A program made the translations under genes and the position numbers. From Humulus lupulus (Eukaryota; Streptophyta; Magnoliopsida; Rosales; Cannabaceae), in NCBI RefSeq assembly GCF_963169125.1, contig NC_084793.1:43023578-43087577 (forward strand): DNA of 64,000 nt. The letters run 5' to 3'. The notes beneath the pieces are model-generated. The model ran no database searches, was not told where the DNA came from, and saw only the letters and a list, made by a program, of their open reading frames with translations. Of this stretch, positions 1-10,448 are shown in pieces. Positions within the stretch are counted from its first letter, which is position 1. Every line of letters begins with the position of its first letter.

Positions 1-906
1 TGGAATTGCACTATTGAATTCATAGAACGCTCTATAACAAATATAGATACGCTATTAATTATCCATTGTTACAACCATAATTGTCACTCAATCCTCTATA
101 GACGGTCTACAATGAGATAGGACTAAAATACCGTTTTACCCCTCATTGTATTTTATCCTTAAAACACTTAGTTCCTTGTAAATGATATTTCAGTAAACTA
201 ATTTAATTACTGAAATGAGATCTCTATCATTTAACACCTTGAACCAAACTAAAAGGAAACCATCGTTTCACTTCTTCATTAGAAGCTATAGATGTTCATA
301 TCTATGATTAACACTCCCACTCAATTATACTACCGAGTTCCCAAGATGTAAGTATGGGCTAGTCCGTAGGGTAAGCTGGTAACGAACAAGTCAAAGAACT
401 CAAATAATACAATCAGTTAGAATACTAACCACTCAGAATTAAGATTGAATTGACCTATGGTCAACTATATGATATGACTAGAATAGATAATAACGGCATG
501 TTTACTTATCTTATCAACTGTCAATATCGGTCTTGTCCGATGTAACAAATACATCCTATCTTATCTACTTTGCTAATGTTCTGGAAAGAACATAACACTG
601 TAATGTGTAAGTAGATCATATCGTAGATTGGCAAGTCAGTGTAAATCTGGTGCACTAACTAATCTTAGGACTAACTTATTTTTGAACATATAATCATATT
701 TATATTCCACTGTGATTACGTCATTATAAATAAGATTAGCTATATGCTCTGGATTTAATAGAAGTTTATGTTAAAAAAATAATCATGAAAATAAAACATG
801 TGAGCAAAGTGATTGACCAAGTCAAAAAATGATTTCTATTCTTTTATTGATAATAAAATGAGATTACAAAGAATTTTAGTTTTAATTAGGGCATAAAACC
901 CCAACA
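1..906 (-). mobile_element. Ty1/copia-type LTR (partial or solo), reverse orientation
   Basis: Read on the minus strand the block begins TGTTGGGGTTTTATGCCC at 906, a typical plant copia LTR start, and continues AT-rich to the window edge. No reading frame belongs to it. It joins directly to the reading frame of a Tat-type Ty3/gypsy element at 907, so it lies inside that element or is fused to it. The left end is outside the window or not recognisable, so target duplication and full length cannot be judged. Confidence 0.6.
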
Positions 907-2444
907 TCGCCATCATTCAAAACAAAGACGGAACGGTCTTAGACATTGACGAAGAGATTGATCCAAGGATTGAGGAAAAAGTTGACCTCGAACCTTTAGA
1001 GGTGCTCGAAGAAATTCAGCTCGAGGAAGCCGATCCCTCGAAAAAGGTGAAGGTCGGAAAACACCTCCAAGATGAGACAAAATAGCAATTAATTTGCTTT
1101 CTGAAGAAAAATCAGGATGTCTTCGCGTGGTCGCACTTGGACATGGTGGGAATAAGTCCGAGTGTAGCAAGCCACGCACTGAATATAGACAAAAGCTTCC
1201 CCCCGAAGCAACAAAAGAGAAGACAACTGGACGAAGATAGAAAGAAAGCACTAAAGGAGGAGGTTGACAAGTTAAAGGCAAACCGATTCATTAGGGATGC
1301 CTTTTACCCTGACTGGGTAGCCAATCCGGTGTTGGTCCCAAAGCCCAATGGGACGTTGCGAACTTGTATTGACTACTCAGATCTCAACAAAGCTTGCCTG
1401 AAAGACTGTTTTCCGTTGCCAAGGATTGACCAGCTCGTGGATGCCACGGCGGGGCATGGCCTGATGTCCTTCATGGATGCCTATTCTGGATATAACCAGA
1501 TTCCCATGCATGCCCCCGACCAAGAACATACGAGCTTCATCACGGATAAGGGGCTATACTGCTATAATGTCATGCCATTCGGGCTCAAGAATGCTGGGGC
1601 CACATATCAGCGGCTCCTGAACATGATGTTTTCAAAACAAATAGGAAACAACATGGAAGTTTATGTTGATGACATGCTTGTCAAATCTCAACTCAACAAG
1701 AACCATGTTGATGACCTCGAAGAGTGCTTCGGCGTACTCCGGAAATACAACATGAAGCTAAATCCTCAGAAGTGCACTTTTGGGGTGTCTTCAGGAAAAT
1801 TCCTGGGCTTTATTGTGAACTCTCGTGGAATCGAGGCTAACCCCGACAAGATCAAGGCTCTGATTGACATGCCCTCACCTCGAAGGCACAAAGATGTCTA
1901 AAGTTTGACTGGCAGGATGGCAGCCCTAAGCAGATTCATCTCGAAATCTATGGACCGTGGTCTTCCATTTTTCAACTTATTGAGAGGAGGTAAGAAATTT
2001 GAATGGACGGAGGAATGCGAGCTGGCCTTTCAGGAGCTCAAAAAGCACCTTGCGGAACCACCCATCCTGTCAAAATCTGAAACGAGAGAAATAATGTACC
2101 TATACCTTTCAACCACCGAACACGCAATAAGCGCAGTGCTCGTTCGAGAAGAAGAGAAGGTGCAAAGACCCATTTACTACATCAGTAAAAGATTATTGGG
2201 GGCAGAGTCAAGATACCCATTGATGGAGAAGCTCGCGCTCAGTTTAATTCATTTGTCTCATAAACTCCGCCCCTACTTTCAGGCGCATCCCATCCATGTG
2301 CTGACAGATCAACCACTTAGGCAAGTCTTGTCTAAACCAGAAGCTTGAGGTCGACTTCTTAAATGGGCTGTTGAGCTCGGAGAGTTTGAGATCACCTACC
2401 ACCCGAGAACGACCATTAAGGCACAGGCGCTGGCAGACTTTATA
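907..2444 (+). pseudogene. pol: Tat pol: reverse transcriptase and first RNase H (element A)
   Basis: One reading frame runs from the junction at 907. It starts with the acidic linker before RT and then the DVFAW motif near 1116. RT follows (about 1137-1900) with the catalytic YVDD near 1654-1665 and LGFIV after it. RNase H occupies about 1905-2440. The frame is unbroken except for three in-frame stops: TAG at 1083, TAA at 1899 and TGA at 2346. No frameshift is needed, so decay was by point mutation. The function in a live copy is reverse transcription of element RNA in virus-like particles. Protease and gag, which should lie upstream, are absent. Confidence 0.85.
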
Positions 2445-3320
2445 GTGGAATGTACTGGCATAGCCGACGATGAGGTAATAACCCCGGCCCACGAGCTGTG
2501 GAAACTTTACGTCGACGACTCATCAAATGAAAATGGAGCGGGGGCAGGGGTCATTTTGGATACCCCCGCAGGGAGCAGATTTCATTATGCCTTAAGATTT
2601 GGTTTCAAAGCGTTGAATAATGAGGCTGAATACGAGGCTTTACTCGCGGGACTTCGTATAGCAAAGGAGCTCAAAGCTAGAGTTGTACATTGCTACAGTG
2701 ATTCCCAGCTCATGGTAAATCAAATCTTGGGAGAATACCAGGCTCGCGGCACAAGAATGGCAGCTTATTTGGAGAAGGAAAAATCCGCATTGGAGTGTTT
2801 CGAATTTTATACAATCGAACAGGTTCCCCGCGAGCGGAACTCAAATGCAGATGCCTTAGCTCGGCTCGCCACATCCGCTGAAAATGAAGAACTGAACGTT
2901 GTGCCCATAGAACACCTATCGGCACCTAGCATTAATGATCCAGAGGAGGAAGATGTGTGTATGATCGAAACAGAACCTACCTGGATGACCCCAATAGTTG
3001 AATATCTCGAGAACGGAGTCCTTCCAAGAGACCGGAACCAGGCTCGAAAGTTGATGTATCAACTTCCCCGTTACACCATTTTGGACGGAAAGCTATACAG
3101 AAGGGGATATTCCATGCCATTACTTCGGTACGTAACCCCGCCCGAAGCTAAGAAGATCATTGAAGAAATTCATGAAGGGTTCTGCGGAGATCACACCGGG
3201 GGGCATAGCCTGTCCAAGAAGATCATACGCCAAGGATATTTCTGGCCAACTATTGAAACGGATTCTTTCGGGTACGTGAAGAAATGCGACAAATGCCAGA
3301 GATTCGCCACGATTCCCTGA
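2445..3320 (+). pseudogene. pol: Tat pol: second (archaeal-type) RNase H and integrase zinc finger (element A)
   Basis: This continues the same frame. The second RNase H domain (about 2490-2890) shows the expected acidic residues in order: D in LYVDDSS, E in NNEAEYEAL, D in YSDSQLM and D in NADALARL. The integrase HHCC zinc finger lies at about 3160-3300, with two His in the GDHTGGH region and CDKCQ. A TGA at 3318-3320 interrupts the frame between zinc finger and catalytic core. A CGA codon is usual there in relatives, so a C-to-T change is likely. A second RNase H of this kind is characteristic of the Tat lineage. Confidence 0.85.
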
Positions 3321-4217
3321 GCTCCACCATCCGAGCTCACCATGTTGACTTCCCCATGGACTTTCGCGGTATGGGGCATCGACCTCATAGGCTCTCTCCC
3401 GACTGGAAAAGGCAGAGTAAAATATGCTGTAGTCACCGTGGATTACTTCACGAAGTGGACGGAGGCTGAACCATTGGCAACTATAACTTCAAAAAAGATC
3501 CTTGATTTCGTAGTAAAAAGCATCGTGTGCCGATATGGGGTGTCGAGGAAGATCGTATCCGACAACGGAACCCAGTTCGATTGCGACTTGTTCACCAACT
3601 TTTGTGAAAAGAACGGCATAATAAAGAGTTTTTCATCAGTAGCTCATCCTCAAGCGAATGGCCAGGTCGAGGCTATGAACAAAACTCTCAAAAGTTCTCT
3701 AAAGAAAAAGTTGGAGGAGGCGAAGGGACGGTGGCCCGAAGAATTGCCCCAAGTCCTATGGGGATATAGGACCACAGCTCGAACCTCAACAGGACATACC
3801 CCGCTCTCTCTAGCATACGGCTGCGAGGCAATGTTGCCCATCGAGGTCGAAATCCCAACGATCCGAACTCAAATTTACGATCAAAGTTCAAACCACACTC
3901 AGTTCCAGGAGACCTTAGACTTGATTGAAGAAAAACGAGAAGAGGCTCAGTTAAGAAACGCTGCCTACCAGCAGAGAACTACCAGGTATTTCAACAAGAG
4001 GGTTCGAGATCGAAAGTTCGGGATAGGAGATCTGGTGTTGAGACGCGTATTTTTGGCAACGCGAGATCCAGTAGCTGGAGTGCTCGGGCCGAATTGGGAA
4101 GGACCGTACCAGATAGAGTCAGTCATTCGGCCCGGTGTGTACAAACTTGCGAGATTGGACAGGAGCCTGGTACCGCGAGCATGGAATGGCAAACACCTTA
4201 GACCTTACTATCAGTAG
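3321..4217 (+). pseudogene. pol: Tat integrase catalytic core and C-terminal domain (element A)
   Basis: The frame is the same as upstream after the TGA at 3318. The D,D-35-E triad is present: D in WGIDLIG near 3378, D in SDNGTQF near 3561 and E in GQVEAMNK near 3670. The C-terminal part has the FGIGDLVLRR and GPNWEGPY motifs of the GPY/F module. There is no chromodomain, as expected for Tat. The frame ends at a natural stop, TAG at 4215. Integrase inserts element DNA into the chromosome. This block is open from 3342 to 4217, but the full polyprotein is broken upstream. Confidence 0.85.
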
Positions 4218-4433
4218 TGTAGGAAGTGTGTCGCTTGTAACCATGATTGATTATCTGTAGTAGTTTGTCTGCTTTTGAATTCCATCAAATAAAGATCTAT
4301 TTCGTTCAATATGTTATCTCTTTTTATTTTTGCAATCTCTCTTAATTTAATAACCTATGGTCACACTCATAGGATATTAAGGGGGCATCATTGGTATATA
4401 TACCATTGATTTAAAAAATAAAAAATAAAAAAA
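4218..4433. other. Untranslated spacer after integrase
   Basis: AT-rich stretch between the integrase stop and the tandem array of element A, with a short purine tract (AAGGGGGCATC) at 4379-4389 and A-rich runs before the array. No gene is seen. It is the start of the long 3' untranslated region of the Tat element. Confidence 0.4.
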
Positions 4434-4760
4434 AACATAAAAGTATTTGGATATAACCAGATACGCGAGCTTAGATAGTTTGGACATAACCGAATTATCA
4501 AAAACATAAAAGTATTTGGATATAACCAGATACGCGAGCTTAGATAGTTTGGACATAACCGAATTATCAAAAACATAAAAGTATTTGGACATAACCAGAT
4601 ACGTGAGCTTAGATAGTTTGGACATAACTGAATTATCAAAAACATAAAAGTATTTGGATGTAACCAGATACGCGAGCTTAGATAGTTTGGACAACCAAAT
4701 TATCAAAAGATAATAACGTTTGGATTTAACCAGATGTGCAAACTTAATAGGTTTGAAACA
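4434..4760 (+). repeat. 69-bp tandem repeat array in the Tat 3' untranslated region
   Basis: The phrase AAGTATTTGG starts at 4441, 4510, 4579 and 4648, an exact 69-base period. The units share the words TAACCAGATACGCGAGCTTA and GATAGTTTGGACATAACC. A degenerate fifth unit follows (about 4705-4760). Units 1 to 4 differ at only a few positions. Tandem repeats between integrase and 3' LTR are known for Tat elements and are considered a source of plant satellites. Overlapping ORFs on the minus strand here are repeat translations, not genes. Confidence 0.9.
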
Positions 4761-5231
4761 AACCACCTAAAACTAATCGACGAGTTGGAATTTAAACCTA
4801 CTTCGAAATAAGTCAAGATCGAGGCTGGAATATCTTAAAGAAAAATAGTTTCGAACTCATAACCTCGGGGAGATAACCGAGGATGAGGAAAAGTAACTAA
4901 GCAATAAGATATAACTAAACCATTCACATTACATACCATACAAGTACTTTCGAGTTCATGGTTAAAGTAATATCCGACCTTGATGAATAACGAGATCGGA
5001 AGCGGATAATTTGAGCAAACGATGCATGAATGCATCGAGTCTCGAGCCTAAATCCACACTATTTTTGTATGAATAAATAAACATAAATGATTCATCAATA
5101 TAAAATATGCAAAATATTTCGAGCCAAGAAATGTAAAGCATATGTAAGTTTATAAAAAAAATTGTATCAGCCCTACGGGCATAAATAAAAATAGTTACAA
5201 ACAATAGAGGGACGCAGCCCCGAGGTAAGAA
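4761..5231. other. Spacer between tandem array and antisense gene
   Basis: AT-rich and non-coding. It contains scattered TCGAG/CTCGA words, which are frequent throughout this element. It would be the 3' untranslated region and polyadenylation zone of the antisense gene to the right (minus strand), but I see no decisive signal. Confidence 0.3.
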
Positions 5232-8025
5232 TCAAGAAGGAGCAGTTCCCTTGGATTTTCCAGCATCAACGGCACTAGACCCTCCAGGACGAATAGCATG
5301 ACTATCCTTCTGAGCAGCCTCTCGAGTGGCTTCACTCGCCTCAAGATGGGCACTCCATCGCTCTACATACTTGGCCTCGAGAGGACCCAGGAAGCTGGTA
5401 TCGAGGTCGGCATTGTCAACCCAAATTTTGTACATGGCCTAGTCTACCGCCTTCTCCTTCTTCTCTTTGAACTTGTTCAGGAGGCGGGCCTTCTCGCCTT
5501 CCATGATGTCGAAAGTAGCAGCTTTCTCCTCTTTGAGCTTAGCGTTAGCCTTCTCCAACTCGACAAGACGAGTCTTTGCCTGTTCAAGCTCGGCTTTCGT
5601 CTTCTCCAGCTCCGCGAGACAGGTCTTCACTTTCTCAAGTTTGGTCTTCGAGTCCTTGAGTTCATCAGCCATCTTAAGCTGGAGATCCCTCGACTCTTGG
5701 GTCAGAGACATACTCGTGTGCACTTTGTTGGTCAGCTTATAATTAAGCTGTGCTGAAACGACAAGGGCCTAAAATACAAAGAACGAATTAGATCGCGAGC
5801 TGAGACACAAACAGTTAAAGGAGAGTTGCGAAGGCTACCACGGTAGTGAGTTCAATACTCTTATCATAAAGAGTATTACAGTCCGAGGCCTTGTGCACGA
5901 GGTCCCAATGTTCGGTACCGAAGCCAGAAAAACTCTGACCCACTCGAGAGAGGACGTCCGAGCTAAGCACATCCCCTTGGGTCCCAGCGGCGCCGTCAAG
6001 CACGAACTCCTCAATATGAGGTCGGGCCGTCGGCAGTTGAACCTTGGAGACGGAAGGTTTCTTCGGGGGCCGGCCGACTGTTATTTGAGTGTCGGTCGGA
6101 GGAAGCGAGACGGGCGCGGTTGAACCAGACGCATCAACCTGGACAATCAGCTCCTCGGTTATGCTCGCAGTAGCCTGAGCCGTTGGGGTCTTCTCGAGGC
6201 GTCTGGGGACCTTGGATGGTCGGTCGGACCTCCGCGAGGCTCTTGGGCGTTTACTCTTCTGAGCTCCAGCTCCCTCATCACTAAAAAGCACAGCTTCGAG
6301 ATCGGGATCCATGGCACCTACACAGTTCTAATCGAAGTTAGACATAATGATAATAAGCTTGGAAAATAAAAAAGAAAAAACCAAGTAAAGAAAGACCTAA
6401 CTGAAACTCTCCCCCGAACTAGAGCTCAGGGACCACGAAATTCCCCCATCTTCAGAAGAGGCGGGAGGAGTACCTTCCCTATAGGTGGACGTCAACCTCG
6501 AAAGGTCCCTATAATCGTTGGTCCCATATTGGACAGCTATCCCGTTCCACACCTCGTCTGAAGTATACATGGTGTCATACTTCCCGAGCCAACTATCAAA
6601 CCTATGAACTCGATCGTCTACCCAAGTCCATATGTAGAAGTGGTATCTATCATACGGGCATGAAACTAACCTATCAGGTTTATGCTTTAATAAGGTGGGG
6701 GACCACATTCTCGAGGTAAGGATGGCTTTACCTTCATCCAAGTCTGAACTCGAGGCTTCGTCATTAGCTTCATTCCCCAATGGTGGACTCATTTGGCGAG
6801 CTGGGGGTGGAGGCCTCACCTCTCTCCTCGGGGGGAGGATACCTGTGGGCAAAGGCACCTGCTCCCAATGATCATACTTCTTATTGGACCAGTCAAAGGT
6901 GGACTGGCCCTCTCCCAAAAGTCTGCAATCTCGGAGCTTATCCTCATGCAGAAGGTACAAGAGAGACCTCCTGCCATGAGGGAGTTGGAGCAGGGTCTCT
7001 CTGTGCCCCTTCATTGCCTCGTCAGGAGTAGGACGCTGAAAATTGGCTGGAAAGCAAGACACATTTCAACTAAGTACGGATCTTACAGCTATAATCCCGA
7101 GCACAGAGATAAAAAAGGGGGGGTGGTTGGAATACTTACGAATCCGCCTGAATAAGTAGCATCAAGACGGAGACAAGCCATCTGTCCAGAAGAAGGCTTT
7201 TTTAAAATCAGGTGGGTGATTGGGAAGGTCCTCAAATACCTTTTTTTCTTTGGGATAGCTCGAAAGGTAATAAAAGCCATCTCCTCCCCGAGCTCGGGAG
7301 GGATTGCTTTTCAGACAAAAGAGATATAAAATCTCTTGCGGTGAAGGCCCCTTCCACTTCAGCTCGTGGTATAGCGACCTCAGGGCAGACAGAACCCTGT
7401 AAGAATTGGTGTTGAGCTGGAATGGAGCCAACCCAACAAAATCTGTGAAGTCCTTGAAAAAAGACTTCAAAGGCAACAGCGCCCTTGCCTTCATGTGTTC
7501 CTGGCTCCATGCCGCGTATCTCAACCTGTTGTCAGGGTCCCCAGGGGCGTAACAGCTTCGTTCGTGAGCGGTCGGAGCTCGACACTTCAAGGAACTTGAC
7601 AACCTGAGGCCATGGAGGGCCAGAATGTCAGTTATTTGACTTGTCGAGGTAACCGAGCTCCAATAGTGCTCGGCCTCGAAGATTTCTCTCCTCGGTTGCG
7701 AGGTAGAAGGCTCCCCCATAAGTGAAAATTGGAGCTCTCCCGGGCTGTACGCAACAGTCACTGTCAGTTTAGGGTCGAGTGGGATCGGCCTGGGCCCTGA
7801 ATTGGATTCTGGGTAAATAGCCTCTCGAAGGGTCCTCCTCTTCTTCTCTATGACCTCGTCTATTTGGCGGTGATAATGAGCTCGAATATCCTCCTGCTCG
7901 CACGCAAGCTTGTACTCACGAATCTGATGTTGATTCCGAGCGAACAGCGACTCCGGGCTCGGGATTTTTGGCGAATAAGGGATTTCCAGCAACGACCCCC
8001 ACCGTCTTTCCAGATTCTGTGACAT
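5232..8025 (-). pseudogene. Four-exon antisense gene in Tat element (Transposase_28-like domain, coiled coil)
   Basis: This gene lies opposite to pol, between integrase and 3' LTR. My exon model is 8025-7140, 7046-6402, 6317-5839 and 5768-5232. Donors are GTAAGT, GTTAGG and GTAGCC. Acceptors end TTTCCAG, TGTGTAG and TATTTTAG. Phases agree at all three junctions, giving 849 codons including the stop. Exon 1 carries a domain resembling the plant 'putative gypsy type transposon' family (Pfam Transposase_28), around GGDGFYYLSS. Exon 3 is basic and Pro/Ser-rich. Exon 4 is a strong coiled coil rich in E, K and L. In-frame stops: TGA 7162-7164 and TAG 5439-5441. Extra antisense ORFs are known in Tat elements; their function is unknown. 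The exon model is inference; the frames and sites are visible. Confidence 0.65.
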
Positions 8026-8968
8026 CTAGCGAGAAGGAAAAAATGGTGAGGGCCATGCATGCAAGAATTACGAGCTTGACAGGACAAGCTCGGAGTTTAG
8101 GATCAAAACAAGCTCGATACTAACACCCTTATTAAAGAGTTAGAACGTGCGTTCCACGAGAAAGAGAGGAGAGTGGACAATTTTTTGGAAATCCCGAAAA
8201 TCAGGGGAAAAAGAGTGGCGGATAACCAGAAAAGGTAACCTTGGGTATCGTGCATTTGTCAAGGCCAAGGTTTTATACCCGATATCTTGGTGTACAAGAA
8301 ACGTCTTTTAAAATTTTAAAACCCAGAAAATAGAGATCTTGCTCAAACATCAAAACTGGGTATGAACCAGTGATGTAAACCCAGTGTGGAAACTTAAAAC
8401 ATAAAAGCCTATCGGATAAAAATTCCCTAACGTATTGTACTAAGAAAATAAACTAGTACATTCACAGAGATAACAAGAACAGTATGAACAAAAACTGGGA
8501 TAAGGGAAAACAAAGATTGGACACTTACACAATAATGGCGATTGCAAAGAAATTGCTGACTGAAGGAGAGGCTGCAAATGTGAGCTCACAGACTCGAACA
8601 AGAAAGAAGTTCTCTGGGATGGCCTCTGGTTTCGTCCCTTCCCTTTTTTGTTTCTGATGCGTGTAAAATAAGAGGAAGAAGAAGACCTTGAATATATAAA
8701 GGGAGAAAAGTGATAAAAAGGATTAATCTAAGCCATTGGCCAGAATCCTCATGAAATCCAACGGCCAGGGGTCGATGACATGATGGTACCGAAAAGGTGG
8801 CAGACGAATGATCGTGGGCAGGTTTCCAAGGTACTCAAGTACCATAAATGAGCAATATCCAACTGACGCGTGTCCATTCTCAAGTGTGTGATGGTACGGT
8901 TCCCGAAGAAAGTAGTTCAAAAGTTTCCTTCTCTTAGGATTCAAACAAATACTTTTGAGGGGGCAAGA
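8026..8968. other. Leader/promoter side of the antisense gene; pre-LTR region of element A
   Basis: No coding sequence is seen apart from frames I do not trust. A TATA-like word lies at about 8692-8701 (GAATATATAAAGG), which reads better on the plus strand but could serve either. An acceptor-like TTCTCGCTAG sits directly before the antisense ATG at 8025, which suggests a 5' untranslated intron. The region ends in the polypurine tract at 8952-8968. Confidence 0.35.
8952..8968 (+). promoter_or_regulatory. Polypurine tract of element A
   Basis: TTTTGAGGGGGCAAGA lies immediately before the LTR start TGTTATACCC. It is the plus-strand DNA priming site during reverse transcription. Confidence 0.7.
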
Positions 8969-9765
8969 TGTTATACCCAGATTTCGAGCCATGATAAATG
9001 TAACCTCGAAAGCTGGATTCGCAGCGAATGAACTCGTAAAGTCTGAAGCATGTTCCAAGATCAGACATCGAGCCTGCAAAGCTGAGATGACTTCGAATAT
9101 GGTGGCCTCAAAATCCACACGATCTTGAACTGGTTGCTCCCGAGATGCATCTGTCCTCAGGGATGACCTCGGATCATGGGTTCCGAGCCTGACGCGCGTA
9201 CGATCTCGAAAGCCATGTGACCTCGGGAGATGTTATTAGCTCGAAAGTTGATGTGAGACCTGGGAGAATAAGGCCTTGGTGATATATGATAAAAACCTCG
9301 AATATCTTAAAGTGTTGTCTATAAGAGACGTGGTCTACATTTATTACTGTAAATCCCCTAAAATTATGGGATATTATTTGATTAGTTATACACCCCCTGG
9401 TCTTCAGGGGACGTTTCCTTTTATATCGGGTTACAGGCATTTAAGGCCATTTGATTTATTTGCACAAAATGAGTAACTACCCAAAATATGTGGGATAGTA
9501 TTCTGCAATCTTCTCTATATAAAGAGAGGTCATGCACCATTGTAAGGGACCGAATCTCTGAATCTTGAGAGAAAACTCAGGAGAATTCATACTTGAAGAA
9601 TTTTCAGAGATCGTCTTGAGTTTAATAACAAAGACTTGTGGACAAGGCAGATTTAACTGCTGAACCACGTAAAAATTGTGTTTTGTATTATCATATTTAT
9701 ATTGGCCATCACTGTTTGTTGTTTACATGCTCTTCTTTCACGGTTGACGAAAAACGACGTCAACA
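8969..9765 (+). repeat. 3' LTR of Tat element A
   Basis: It begins TGTTATACCC directly after a polypurine tract and ends GACGTCAACA at 9765, after which the integrase frame of element B resumes. Length is 797 bases. A good TATA box (CTATATAAAG) lies at 9516-9523. The ends match the style of the isolated LTR at 41,623-42,674 (TGTTATCCCC...GTCAACA), so that one is probably from a related Tat element. The 5' partner and the left target duplication are not in the window. The right flank is ATTTT. Confidence 0.8.
9516..9523 (+). promoter_or_regulatory. TATA box in Tat LTR
   Basis: TATATAAA within TTCTCTATATAAAGAGAGG. It is the likely core promoter for element transcription, about 550 bases into the LTR. 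Confidence 0.6.
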
Positions 9766-10388
9766 ATTTTTCATACAATAATAGTTATCAAGCAACTATT
9801 GGGGTGGCTCCGTATGAGATGCTATATGGGAGGAAGTGTAGATCACCTATTCATTGGGATGAGACGGGTGACAAGAGATACTTGGGTCCTGAGATGGTTT
9901 AGAGGACCAATGAGGTGATTGAAAAGATTAGAGCTCGAATGCTTGCCTCCCAGAGTCGCCAGAAGAGTTACTCAGACTTGAAACACAAGAGAGTAGAGTT
10001 TCAAGTCGGTGATCATGTGTTTCTTAGGGTTTCTCCCTTGAGAGGGGTGAGACGGTTTGGTGTTCGGGGAAAGATAAGCCCTAGGTTTGTTGGCCCCTTT
10101 GAGATTCTGGAACAGGTAGGAGAGGTAGCTTACAAATTGGCGATGCCTCCAGCTCTATCAGGGGTTCATGATGTTTTTCACGTGTCCATGCTCCAGAAGT
10201 ATGTATCAGATTCTACGCATGTACTGAATTATGAGAACTTGGAGCTGGACCAGGATTTATCATATGAGGAGAAACCGGTTCAGATTCTCGATCGAAAGGA
10301 TAAAGTCTTGCGGAGAAGAACCATCGTCTTGGTGAAAGTGTTGTGGAGGAACAACAAGGTTGAGGAGGAGACGTGGGAACTTGAGTGA
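9766..10388 (+). pseudogene. pol: Chromodomain Ty3/gypsy integrase C-terminal half plus chromodomain (element B)
   Basis: The frame resumes in the late integrase core (YNNSYQ, then PYEMLYGRKCRSP). It continues through the GPY/F module (SPRFVGPFEIL) and VFHVSMLQ to a C-terminal chromodomain (QILDRKDKVLRRR, VLWRNNKVEEETWE), ending with TGA at 10386. One in-frame TAG lies at about 9900, probably a changed CAG. The missing N-terminal part of the polyprotein was on the other side of the element A insertion. A chromodomain directs integration to particular chromatin. Its similarity to element C is clear but they are different subfamilies. Confidence 0.85.
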
Positions 10389-10429
10389 GATATGCGGGAG
10401 CGGTGTCCCGAGTTATTCAGATAATTTCG

Positions 10430-10448
10430 AGGACAAAATTTATGTAAG
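10430..10448 (+). promoter_or_regulatory. Polypurine tract of element B with damaged LTR junction
   Basis: GTAAGGAGGGGATT precedes the LTR. In sister elements the tract is followed by TGTAATGCCC or TGTAACGACC. Here that start is missing and the sequence jumps to CCAAAAATTTGC, so about a dozen bases at the junction are lost. Confidence 0.6.

Larger units (their letters stand above)
907..9765 (+). mobile_element. Ty3/gypsy retrotransposon, Tat lineage, 5'-truncated (element A)
   Basis: The order is RT - RNase H - second (archaeal-type) RNase H - integrase - tandem repeats - antisense gene - 3' LTR. The second RNase H between the first RNase H and integrase is diagnostic of the Tat lineage (Ogre, Retand, Grande relatives). 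The 5' LTR, gag and protease are missing or covered by the copia LTR to the left. The right LTR ends at 9765 inside the integrase frame of element B, so A inserted into B. Coding parts are described separately. Confidence 0.8.

Noticed and set aside
4377..4766. Minus-strand frames of 129 and 85 codons with a repeated SKLSKLAYLV pattern
   Set aside because: They are simply the translation of the 69-bp tandem array; no independent sign of coding.
5298..5756. Plus-strand frames opposite exon 4 of the antisense gene
   Set aside because: Shadow of the repetitive coiled-coil codons on the other strand.
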